From contig ASHK01000544.1 in assembly GCA_000695745.1 (NCBI GenBank), positions 1 through 5,016 of the forward strand: 5,016 bases of DNA, in the 5' to 3' direction. Source of the stretch: Vibrio madracius. GTDB taxonomy: Bacteria; Pseudomonadota; Gammaproteobacteria; Enterobacterales; Vibrionaceae. The position numbers and the translations under genes are program-made. Shown one piece after another: positions 1 to 5,016 of this stretch (positions are counted from its first letter, which is position 1; every line of letters starts with the position of its first letter). The notes beneath the pieces were generated by a model that saw nothing but the letters and a program-made list of their open reading frames with translations, was not told the DNA's origin and searched no databases.

Positions 1-29
1 AAAACGGACCGCATTCGCGGTCCGTTTTT
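1..29 (-). terminator. Intrinsic terminator downstream of ppiD, possibly bidirectional
   Basis: A perfect 12-base inverted repeat (1-12 with 17-28) encloses the 4-base loop ATTC. The GC-rich core CGGACCGC is flanked by A's on one side and T's on the other, so either strand gives a hairpin followed by a U tract. It lies about 60 bases past the ppiD stop codon and is the likely end of the ppiD transcript. The window edge cuts off the rest of the minus-strand U tract. It could also serve a convergent gene to the left, outside the window. Confidence 0.85.
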
Positions 30-89
30 ATTAGCTTATCAATTACAGTAACACTGTGAACTGATTGGCATCATCGCGTTACTTTGCTG

Positions 90-1949
90 TTACTCAGCAT
101 CAAGTAAGTATTCGATATCCGTGTTTTGACGCAGAATAGAAAGCACAGCGGCTAAGTCTAGTTGCGTGGCTTCACGTTCCATTTGAGCACCAATTTGCTC
201 GTTGTAAGCTTGGTTATACTCAGATTCAACTTTAGTTAGTTCAACAACAACAACGTTGCCTTCCATATCTTTAGTTTGAGCAAACGTCGCTGAACCTTCA
301 GCAGGCTTGGTCATAGCGAAAACTGTGCCCGCTAATGGCGAACTACGATCGATAGCTTCTAACTCACCAAAGTTTAGGTTGTTCGCTTGTAGTGCGTCTT
401 GCTTGCCTTCTTTAAGTTCATTTACTAGCTGAACACCAAGTTCCATCGCAGCTTGCTCACCTTTCACTTTCGCTAATTGTGTCTCTGCTTGCTCTTTTAC
501 TTCAGAAAGAGGCAGTACGGTTTCTTCACGAACGTCATCAACACGAACAACAATAATGTGCTCAGGAGAGACTTCCATCACTTCAGAGTTAAGACCGTCT
601 TCTTTCACCTCTGGTGATTGAAGTGCTTGCATGACCGCTGGAGTTTTCAAGATTTCTGGTGCATCAGCTTGAGAGATAAAGTCCGTAGTCACTACTTTCT
701 GATTAACCGCTTTCGCTGCATCATCAAGTGAGTCCGGATACTCAAAGGCCACTTTCTCTAGCTCGTTTTGCAGATTATAGAATTCATCAACCGCTGTTTG
801 ATCTTTCAGTTCAGCGATAATTTCATCTTTCACTTCCGCTAATGGCTTAGTCTCAGAAGGCTTGATCGCATCAAGTTTAATAATGTGATAACCAAAGTCA
901 GACTTCACTAGACTTGTCGTGTCACCAACATTTTTAAGTCCAAATGCAGCTTCTTCGAATGCAGGGTCCATGACACCACGTTCGATCCAACCCAATGAAC
1001 CACCCTCTTCAGAGCTACCAATGTCCTCTGATTTTTCTTTTGCCAACGTTGCAAAGTCTGCACCAGCATTCAATTCGTCAAGGATGGCTTGTGCTTTCGC
1101 TTCGTCATCGCCTTGAACTAGAATATGGCTAACTTCACGTTGCTCAGATGTCGAGTACTTATCCAAGTGTTCGTTGTAATACTTCTGAACTTCATCATCC
1201 GTTACGGTGATCTTATCTTTTAGATCTTGAGCAGACAGTTCAATGTACGCCACTTTTACTTGTTCTGGACGAGTAAACTGAGCTGGGTTCTCTTCGTAGT
1301 ACTTTTGAATTTCTTCATCGGTAAGTTGTACTTTCTTAGAGAAGTCTGCCAGAGATAGAGTCAGCGTTTTGATATCACGTGTTTGCGTCAAGAGCTTGCT
1401 TTGAAGTTCAATTTCGCTAGGAAGCGTAAATTCACTGCCCTGAATGGCAGAGAGTAATTGGTTACGCACTAAGTCACGACGAAGGTATTCTGCAAAGCTG
1501 TCAGCACTGAAGCCTGCACGACGAAGCGTTGCTTGATAAATTTCTTGGTCAAACTTACCATCATTTTGAAACTGAGGCATTTCAAGAATCATTTGGCGAA
1601 TTTGAGCGTCACTGATGCGCAGCCCCATTGATTCTGCATGTTGCTCTAGCAACACATCGTTGATCATGCGATCAAGTACAGATTTACGGAAAGACGCTAC
1701 GTAGCTTGGGTCACCAAGCAGTGTCGAGAAGTAATCACCAAGCTGAGACTGCATTCGGTTGCGTTCGTTTTGGTACGCTTGTTCAAACTCACCACGACTG
1801 ATTTCTACATTACCCACTTTTGCAGCAGTATTGCCGATCCCGCCTGCGATGTAGCTGCCTACACCTGCAAACACAAAAGACAGAATAATGAGTCCTAAGA
1901 TAATTTTAACCGCGATGCTATTCACGCCTTCGCGAATTCGCTCCATCAT
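90..1949 (-). CDS. ppiD: Periplasmic folding chaperone PpiD (SurA-N/parvulin family)
   Basis: PpiD is an inner-membrane-anchored chaperone facing the periplasm. In E. coli it sits at the SecYEG translocon with YfgM and helps exported proteins fold. The 619 residues are close to the 623 of E. coli PpiD. Residues 1-12 form a short cytoplasmic end with basic residues, and 13-35 are one hydrophobic membrane helix that acts as an uncleaved anchor. Residues 40-190 are the SurA-N-like chaperone region, with the family stretch ISRGEFEQAY at 50-59. Residues 271-362 are a parvulin domain (SHILV at 274-278, GGSLGW at 316-321, GYHIIKL at 353-359), followed by a helical C-terminal region. The protein begins MM; the first ATG is preferred because GGAGAG lies 10 bases upstream, and E. 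coli PpiD also begins MM. It is a separate unit between two terminators. The family assignment is secure. Isomerase activity is not shown by sequence alone, although His275 and His355 are present. Confidence 0.97.
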   Translation of the reverse strand: MMERIREGVNSIAVKIILGLIILSFVFAGVGSYIAGGIGNTAAKVGNVEISRGEFEQAYQNERNRMQSQLGDYFSTLLGDPSYVASFRKSVLDRMINDVLLEQHAESMGLRISDAQIRQMILEMPQFQNDGKFDQEIYQATLRRAGFSADSFAEYLRRDLVRNQLLSAIQGSEFTLPSEIELQSKLLTQTRDIKTLTLSLADFSKKVQLTDEEIQKYYEENPAQFTRPEQVKVAYIELSAQDLKDKITVTDDEVQKYYNEHLDKYSTSEQREVSHILVQGDDEAKAQAILDELNAGADFATLAKEKSEDIGSSEEGGSLGWIERGVMDPAFEEAAFGLKNVGDTTSLVKSDFGYHIIKLDAIKPSETKPLAEVKDEIIAELKDQTAVDEFYNLQNELEKVAFEYPDSLDDAAKAVNQKVVTTDFISQADAPEILKTPAVMQALQSPEVKEDGLNSEVMEVSPEHIIVVRVDDVREETVLPLSEVKEQAETQLAKVKGEQAAMELGVQLVNELKEGKQDALQANNLNFGELEAIDRSSPLAGTVFAMTKPAEGSATFAQTKDMEGNVVVVELTKVESEYNQAYNEQIGAQMEREATQLDLAAVLSILRQNTDIEYLLDAE

Positions 1950-1997
1950 AATTTTATTACTCTCCAGAATAGGAAGGGTTATCTTCTACTGCATCGG

Positions 1998-2026
1998 ATA
2001 ATATCAGAAAAAGAAATGCGCATCAG
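1998..2026 (-). promoter_or_regulatory. Candidate ppiD promoter (weak match)
   Basis: On the minus strand TATTAT (1998-2003) matches the sigma-70 -10 consensus at five of six positions. The hexamer 17 bases upstream, CTGATG (2021-2026), matches the -35 box at only three of six and overlaps the hupB terminator hairpin. ppiD must be driven either from this gap of under 70 bases or by read-through from hupB. I see no CpxR-type GTAAA tandem repeat and no clear sigma-32 promoter, although both kinds of control are reported for E. coli ppiD. Confidence 0.3.
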
Positions 2027-2038
2027 TAAGATGCGCAT
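2006..2038 (-). terminator. Intrinsic terminator downstream of hupB
   Basis: A perfect 9-base inverted repeat, ATGCGCATC (2016-2024) with GATGCGCAT (2030-2038), has a 5-base loop. On the minus strand it is followed by the T-rich run TTCTTTTTCT (2006-2015). It begins about 100 bases after the hupB stop codon and ends the hupB transcript before ppiD. The U tract is interrupted by C's, so some read-through into ppiD is possible. Confidence 0.75.
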
Positions 2039-2097
2039 ATTTAAAAAAAGTTCGACTTAATTTGTCGTTCAAGCCTTATGAAAGCTTAATTTTTGCT

Positions 2098-2125
2098 CAG
2101 TTGACGCCAATTTTGCGAGCAACTG
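2098..2125 (-). other. Hairpin in the hupB 3' untranslated region
   Basis: CAGTTG (2098-2103) and CAACTG (2120-2125) pair around a second short stem, CGC with GCG (2105-2107 and 2115-2117), with a small asymmetric bulge and a 7-base loop. It lies about ten bases after the hupB stop codon and is not followed by U's on the minus strand, so it is not a terminator. It may protect the 3' end of the message or have no function. Confidence 0.35.
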
Positions 2126-2135
2126 TAACAAATGA

Positions 2136-2408
2136 TTAGTTACAAGCGTCTTTAAGTGCTTTACCCGCTTTAAATGCAGGAACTTTAGCTTCAGAGATTT
2201 GGATCTCTTCACCAGTTTTTGGGTTACGACCTGTACGAGCTGCACGAGTACGTACACTGAAAGTACCAAAGCCAACTAGAGCCACTTGATCACCTTCTTC
2301 TAGAGTAGTGCTCACTGCTTCAATGAAAGCGTCTAGTGCGCGACCTGCTGAAGCTTTAGATAGATCTGCGTTCTCTGCGATTTTTTCCACTAATTGTGTT
2401 TTGTTCAC
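2136..2408 (-). CDS. hupB: DNA-binding protein HU-beta
   Basis: HU is a small basic histone-like protein that bends and compacts DNA without strict sequence preference, usually as an alpha-beta dimer. The 90 residues are exactly the family's usual length. Residues 1-40 are the helical dimerisation part. GFGTF (46-50) leads into the beta arms, which carry the HU signature [11 protein letters not shown] (58-68) with the DNA-intercalating proline at 63. Residues 80-90 form the C-terminal helix. The end ALKDACN and the overall sequence fit HU-beta (HupB) better than HU-alpha. The start codon is GTG, as in E. coli hupB. It is chosen because AAAGGGG (2416-2422) lies 7 bases upstream and because it gives the canonical N-terminus [12 protein letters not shown]. 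The gene sits between lon and ppiD, its conserved location, and is bounded by terminators on both sides. Cys89 is unusual, since E. coli HU lacks cysteine. Confidence 0.98.
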   Translation of the reverse strand: MNKTQLVEKIAENADLSKASAGRALDAFIEAVSTTLEEGDQVALVGFGTFSVRTRAARTGRNPKTGEEIQISEAKVPAFKAGKALKDACN

Positions 2409-2424
2409 TGTGTTTCCCCTTTAT

Positions 2425-2454
2425 GTTACCGAATTGTTATTTTTAAAAGGTAAC
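2425..2454 (-). repeat. Inverted repeat in the hupB leader
   Basis: GTTACC and GGTAAC form a perfect 6-base inverted repeat (2425-2430 with 2449-2454) separated by 18 AT-rich bases. If the promoter at 2473-2500 is right, it lies in the 5' untranslated region, ending 2 bases upstream of the hupB ribosome binding site. It could form a leader hairpin or be a protein-binding site. Its function is unknown and it may be chance. Confidence 0.4.
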
Positions 2455-2472
2455 GTTAGTTCCATTCTCGTA

Positions 2473-2500
2473 GTTAAAGACCCTAAGCCTTGTCTATCAA
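2473..2500 (-). promoter_or_regulatory. Probable sigma-70 promoter of hupB
   Basis: On the minus strand, TTGATA (2495-2500) matches the -35 consensus at five of six positions. TTTAAC (2473-2478) matches the -10 box at four of six, with 16-base spacing. The predicted transcript starts near 2466, giving a leader of nearly 60 bases. It lies between the lon terminator and the hupB start, where hupB needs its own promoter. E. coli hupB has several promoters, so others may exist here. Confidence 0.5.
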
Positions 2501-2535
2501 GGGCTTCAGAGTTACATAGCTAAACTTAGTGCTAC

Positions 2536-2570
2536 AAAAAAACGCTGACAAGCTTTTTTTGCTATCAGCG
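2536..2570 (-). terminator. Intrinsic terminator downstream of lon
   Basis: On the minus strand CGCTGATAGC (2561-2570) pairs with GCTTGTCAGCG (2543-2553) across a loop of seven A's, with one bulged base and one G-U pair. Seven T's follow directly (2536-2542). This is a textbook intrinsic terminator, starting just under 30 bases beyond the lon stop codon. It separates lon transcription from hupB. Confidence 0.9.
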
Positions 2571-2598
2571 CATTTCTTTTACCTAAATTTGGAGCGCA

Positions 2599-3675
2599 TC
2601 ACTCTTTTACCGGCTCAAATGCCGCTCCAAGCGGCGCTCTCTCTAGTGCCACTTCAAGTACTTCGTCGATCCATTGCACTGGAATCACCTTCAGATCCGC
2701 AATGACGTTGTCAGGAATTTCTTCCAAGTCACGTTCATTATCCTTAGGAATCAATACGGTTTTGATGCCACCACGGTGTGCTGCCAATAGTTTCTCTTTC
2801 AGACCGCCAATAGGAAGAACTTCACCGCGTAGCGTGATTTCACCCGTCATTGCGACCTCAGCTTTCACAGGGTTACCGGTTAAGCTAGAGACTAATGCCG
2901 TACACATTGCGATACCCGCACTTGGTCCATCTTTCGGTGTAGCACCTTCAGGAACATGGACGTGAATGTCACGTTTCTCGTAGAAATCCGTGTTAATGCC
3001 AAGTCTTTCTGCGCGAGTACGAACAACCGTCATCGCCGCTTGGATGGATTCCTGCATCACATCGCCAAGGGAACCGGTTTGAGTCAGCTTACCCTTACCT
3101 ACCATCGCTTCTGTTTCGATAGTCAGTAGGTCACCGCCCACTTCAGTCCACGCAAGACCCGTTACCTGTCCAATACGGTTGCTGTCATCTGCTTTACCAA
3201 AGTCAAAGCGTTGGACGCCTAAGTATTCTTTCAAGTTGTCTTGGTTTACCGTTACTGTTTTCAGTTTCGGATCAAGCAAGATGTTCTTAACGGCTTTACG
3301 ACAGATTTTCGAGATTTCACGCTCGAGGCTACGAACGCCTGCTTCGCGCGTGTAATAGCGAATGATGCCAATAATCGCAGAGTCTTCAATCTCAATTTCG
3401 TTTGGCTTCAGGCCGTTACGTTGAACTTGTTTAGAGACTAGGTGACGCTTGGCAATATTTAGCTTCTCATCTTCGGTATAACCAGAAAGACGAATCACTT
3501 CCATACGGTCAAGCAAAGGCCCTGGAATGTTCATTGAGTTAGACGTTGCCACAAACATAACATCAGACAGATCGTAATCGACCTCTAGATAATGGTCGTT
3601 AAACGCATTGTTCTGTTCAGGGTCAAGAACTTCAAGCAGCGCTGATGACGGATCACCACGCATATCCGAAGACAT
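2599..3675 (-). CDS. lon: lon fragment, C-terminal: late AAA+ module and protease domain
   Basis: This open segment gives residues 427-784 of the corrected Lon. It starts just after Walker B and includes the sensor region [21 protein letters not shown], the AAA+ lid with an [12 protein letters not shown] motif, and the whole Ser-Lys protease domain. The catalytic dyad is Ser252 and Lys295 of the fragment. The Lon frame itself continues upstream to the second frameshift, where a TAA closes it. ATG 3675 is only the first methionine codon in the segment (Met427 of Lon) and has no convincing ribosome binding site. Independent translation is therefore unlikely, and without the ATPase core it would not be a functional protease. 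Confidence 0.6.
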   Translation of the reverse strand: MSSDMRGDPSSALLEVLDPEQNNAFNDHYLEVDYDLSDVMFVATSNSMNIPGPLLDRMEVIRLSGYTEDEKLNIAKRHLVSKQVQRNGLKPNEIEIEDSAIIGIIRYYTREAGVRSLEREISKICRKAVKNILLDPKLKTVTVNQDNLKEYLGVQRFDFGKADDSNRIGQVTGLAWTEVGGDLLTIETEAMVGKGKLTQTGSLGDVMQESIQAAMTVVRTRAERLGINTDFYEKRDIHVHVPEGATPKDGPSAGIAMCTALVSSLTGNPVKAEVAMTGEITLRGEVLPIGGLKEKLLAAHRGGIKTVLIPKDNERDLEEIPDNVIADLKVIPVQWIDEVLEVALERAPLGAAFEPVKE

Positions 3676-4502
3676 TTTGTCGATCTCATCAAGAAGGAAC
3701 AGTGGTTTTTAACGCCGACTTTCGACATCTTCTGAATCAACTTACCCGGCATTGAACCAATATAGGTACGTCGGTGACCACGGATTTCCGCTTCATCACG
3801 CACGCCGCCTAATGCCATACGAGTGTATTTACGACCCGTTGCAGCCGCAATCGAACGACCAAGAGAGGTTTTACCCACGCCAGGAGGACCGACAAGACAA
3901 AGGATTGGCCCTTTCAGCTTGTTGATACGGTTTTGTACCGCTAAATACTCAAGGATGCGCTCTTTAACGCGCTCTAGACCGTAATGATCTTCGTTAAGCA
4001 CTTCTTCTGCTTTCGCTAGGTTCTTTTTCACCTTCGAGCGCTTAGCCCAAGGAACACCTACCATCCAGTCGATGTAGCTACGAACAACCGTTGCTTCAGC
4101 AGACATCGGAGACATCATCTTCAGCTTTTGCAGCTCTTGCTCAGTCTTTTCCTTAGCTTCAGTCGGCATTTTCGATTCTTCAATCTTAGCCTTTAGAGTT
4201 TCAAACTCATCTGGAGCATCATCTAAATCACCCAGCTCTTTCTGAATCGCTTTCATTTGCTCATTCAGATAGTACTCACGCTGAGACTTCTCCATCTGCT
4301 TTTTAACGCGGCCACGGATTCGTTTTTCTACTTGCAGTAAGTCGATTTCCGATTCCATTTGGCCCATTAAGAACTCAAGACGCTCGGTCACATTGAGCAG
4401 CTCAAGCACTTGTTGTTTATCAACCAGTTTAAGTGGCATATGCGCAGCAATGGTATCAGCAAGGCGAGCAGCTTCATCAATACCACCAAGAGACGTAAGC
4501 AC
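3585..4502 (-). CDS. lon: lon fragment, middle: linker and Walker A half of the AAA+ module
   Basis: This open segment corresponds to Lon residues 151-416, then about 40 unrelated residues read out of frame after KVGVKN. It carries the end of the N-terminal domain, a charged helical linker ([25 protein letters not shown]) and Walker [10 protein letters not shown]. It stops being Lon-like directly before Walker B. The first codon, GTG 4502, is an internal valine of Lon (residue 151) and lacks a properly spaced ribosome binding site, so this is a frame fragment and not a separate gene. Confidence 0.6.
   Translation of the reverse strand: MLTSLGGIDEAARLADTIAAHMPLKLVDKQQVLELLNVTERLEFLMGQMESEIDLLQVEKRIRGRVKKQMEKSQREYYLNEQMKAIQKELGDLDDAPDEFETLKAKIEESKMPTEAKEKTEQELQKLKMMSPMSAEATVVRSYIDWMVGVPWAKRSKVKKNLAKAEEVLNEDHYGLERVKERILEYLAVQNRINKLKGPILCLVGPPGVGKTSLGRSIAAATGRKYTRMALGGVRDEAEIRGHRRTYIGSMPGKLIQKMSKVGVKNHCSFLMRSTKCLRICVVIRHQRCLKFLTLNRTMRLTTII
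3704..3705 (-). other. lon frameshift 2: one base missing before Walker B
   Basis: On the minus strand the sequence reads GTTAAAAACCACTG. Lon-family proteins read [15 protein letters not shown] here, which needs GTT AAA AAC CCA CTG, so one C is missing from what should be a run of three. Upstream of the point the Lon frame ends in KVGVKN; downstream it resumes one frame over with [15 protein letters not shown]. The affected C pair is 3704-3705 in window coordinates. Confidence 0.9.
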
Positions 4503-4951
4503 CTCTGGAGGAATCTTTTGTTCAGTTTGATGAAACCTTCAAACTGATCGATGGCGCTACGGACAATGACCTCTTCTTCACGTTCATCCAATTCTGGCGT
4601 GATCAGGTATTCAGCATCCGCAACAAAAAACTCTTCATCGCGGTAGTTATTAATTTTGGCACGCTGCTGACCTTCAACCAGCACTTTTACCGTGCCATCA
4701 GGTAGCTTGAGAAGCTGCAAAATGGTTGCAACTGTGCCCGTTGTGAATAGATCGTCGATTTTTGGCTCTTCAGTATCTGCTTCTTTTTGAGCCACGAGGA
4801 GTACTTGTTTGTCATTATCCATTGCCGCTTCTAAGCAACTAATAGACTTTTCGCGGCCAACAAACAAAGGAATCACCATGTGTGGGTAAACCACCACGTC
4901 GCGCAGAGGCAATACCGGGATTTCTATACGCTCGGAACGTTCCAAGTTCAT
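4388..4951 (-). CDS. lon: lon fragment, N-terminal: start of the substrate-binding domain
   Basis: This segment has the true lon start codon and ribosome binding site and would be the only part translated from the lon promoter. Residues 1-145 are Lon ([20 protein letters not shown] onward, a typical Lon N-terminal domain opening). The last 42 residues are out-of-frame sequence, rich in leucine, with no resemblance to Lon. The 187-residue product would lack the ATPase and protease domains. Confidence 0.7.
   Translation of the reverse strand: MNLERSERIEIPVLPLRDVVVYPHMVIPLFVGREKSISCLEAAMDNDKQVLLVAQKEADTEEPKIDDLFTTGTVATILQLLKLPDGTVKVLVEGQQRAKINNYRDEEFFVADAEYLITPELDEREEEVIVRSAIDQFEGFIKLNKRFLQRCLRLLVVLMKLLALLIPLLRICHLNWLINNKCLSCSM
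4516..4519 (-). other. lon frameshift 1: one A missing from an A run
   Basis: On the minus strand the sequence reads CTGAACAAAAGATTCCTCC. The expected Lon reading [15 protein letters not shown] needs AAC AAA AAG ATT CCT CCA, so a run of five A's has become four. Before this point the frame is Lon residues 1-145; after it Lon resumes one frame over at [14 protein letters not shown]. Confidence 0.9.
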
Positions 4952-4984
4952 ATCATTCTCTCTTCCGCTTAGTATTATTTTCAG

Positions 4985-5012
4985 TATATGGGGGCGTATT
5001 CGTTGGATTCAA
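4985..5012 (-). promoter_or_regulatory. Heat-shock (sigma-32) promoter of lon
   Basis: On the minus strand TTGAA (5008-5012) is followed, after 14 bases, by CCCCATATA (4985-4993). This fits the sigma-32 pattern of a TTGAA-type -35 and a CCCCAT-type -10. From memory, the E. coli lon promoter has the same -10 region, CCCCATATACTGA, which is identical here. Transcription should start near 4978, giving a leader of roughly 27 bases. The implied regulation is induction of lon by heat and unfolded protein. The -35 lies within ten bases of the window edge, so upstream elements cannot be seen. Confidence 0.8.
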
Positions 5013-5016
5013 TAAA

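Larger units (their letters stand above)
2599..4951 (-). pseudogene. lon: ATP-dependent protease Lon, interrupted by two frameshifts
   Basis: Lon is a cytoplasmic AAA+ serine protease that forms a hexamer and degrades misfolded proteins and short-lived regulators. The gene starts at ATG 4951, preceded by a GGAAGAGAGA purine-rich ribosome binding region, and ends at TGA 2599-2601. Read literally it falls into three frames, because one base is missing at 4516-4519 and one at 3704-3705. Restoring a base at each gives 784 residues, the same length as E. coli Lon. The corrected protein has the N-terminal substrate domain (about 10-200), a helical linker, Walker A GPPGVGKT (355-362), Walker B LFLLDEID (418-425), and the protease domain with Ser678 in [10 protein letters not shown] and Lys721 in [10 protein letters not shown]. 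Everything outside the two points is well conserved, so the breaks are either very recent or base-calling errors. As written, no functional Lon can be made. Its place next to hupB, and a heat-shock-type promoter, support the identity. Confidence 0.93.

Noticed and set aside
45..57. Small inverted repeat ACAGT-AAC-ACTGT between ppiD and its terminator
   Set aside because: Five base pairs with a three-base loop and no U tract is within chance expectation and next to a far stronger hairpin.
919..1116. Plus-strand open frame of 65 codons inside ppiD
   Set aside because: It is antisense to the parvulin domain of ppiD, has no recognisable motif or ribosome binding site, and is a shadow of the real gene.
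2069..2275. Minus-strand open frame of 68 codons overlapping the end of hupB
   Set aside because: It reads hupB in another frame; the product is low-complexity leucine- and lysine-rich sequence with no resemblance to a known protein.
2308..2523. Plus-strand open frame of 71 codons over the hupB start and its upstream region
   Set aside because: It runs antisense through the hupB start, ribosome binding site and promoter, with no support of its own.
2702..2965. Plus-strand open frame of 87 codons inside lon
   Set aside because: It is antisense to the highly conserved protease domain of lon; serine- and proline-rich shadow frames are common there.
3241..3441. Plus-strand open frame of 66 codons inside lon
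   Set aside because: It is antisense to conserved lon coding sequence and has no recognisable motif.
3699..3718. Programmed -1 ribosomal frameshift at T-AAA-AAC in lon, which would restore the exact Lon sequence
   Set aside because: Slipping back one base after AAC gives [12 protein letters not shown], but any missing base is formally fixed by such a shift. The heptamer matches the slippery pattern only partly (first base U instead of A), the other break at AAC-AAA-AGA is not slippery, and Lon in relatives is encoded in one frame.

Overview
The window is a stretch of a gammaproteobacterial chromosome, almost certainly Vibrio or a close relative. The evidence is the gene order lon-hupB-ppiD, the protein sequences, moderate G+C and clean intergenic terminators. 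The genus is my recognition of the protein sequences, not a search result. All three genes lie on the minus strand, so transcription runs from the right edge to the left edge.

Right to left: a heat-shock-type (sigma-32) promoter at 4985-5012 precedes lon (4951 to 2599), which encodes the ATP-dependent protease Lon. In this sequence lon is broken by two separate one-base deletions, at 4516-4519 and 3704-3705. Restoring one base at each gives a full 784-residue Lon with every catalytic motif intact. A strong intrinsic terminator (2536-2570) ends lon. hupB (2408 to 2136, GTG start) encodes the HU-beta nucleoid protein; it has its own probable promoter, an inverted repeat in its leader, and a terminator at about 2006-2038. 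ppiD (1949 to 90) encodes a membrane-anchored periplasmic chaperone of the parvulin family and is followed by a perfect hairpin terminator at 1-29. Each gene therefore looks like its own transcription unit, although the order is conserved in gammaproteobacteria.

The genes share a protein-quality and stress theme. Lon removes damaged and regulatory proteins in the cytoplasm, PpiD helps newly exported proteins fold at the Sec translocon, and HU organises DNA. In E. coli HU-beta is itself a Lon substrate.

I found no mobile element, CRISPR array, tRNA, rRNA or unknown gene, and no new multi-gene system. The points most worth checking are the double frameshift in lon (real loss or base-calling error) and the PpiD parvulin domain, which keeps active-site-type histidines that the E. 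coli protein lacks. No stretch longer than 300 bases lacks a gene.
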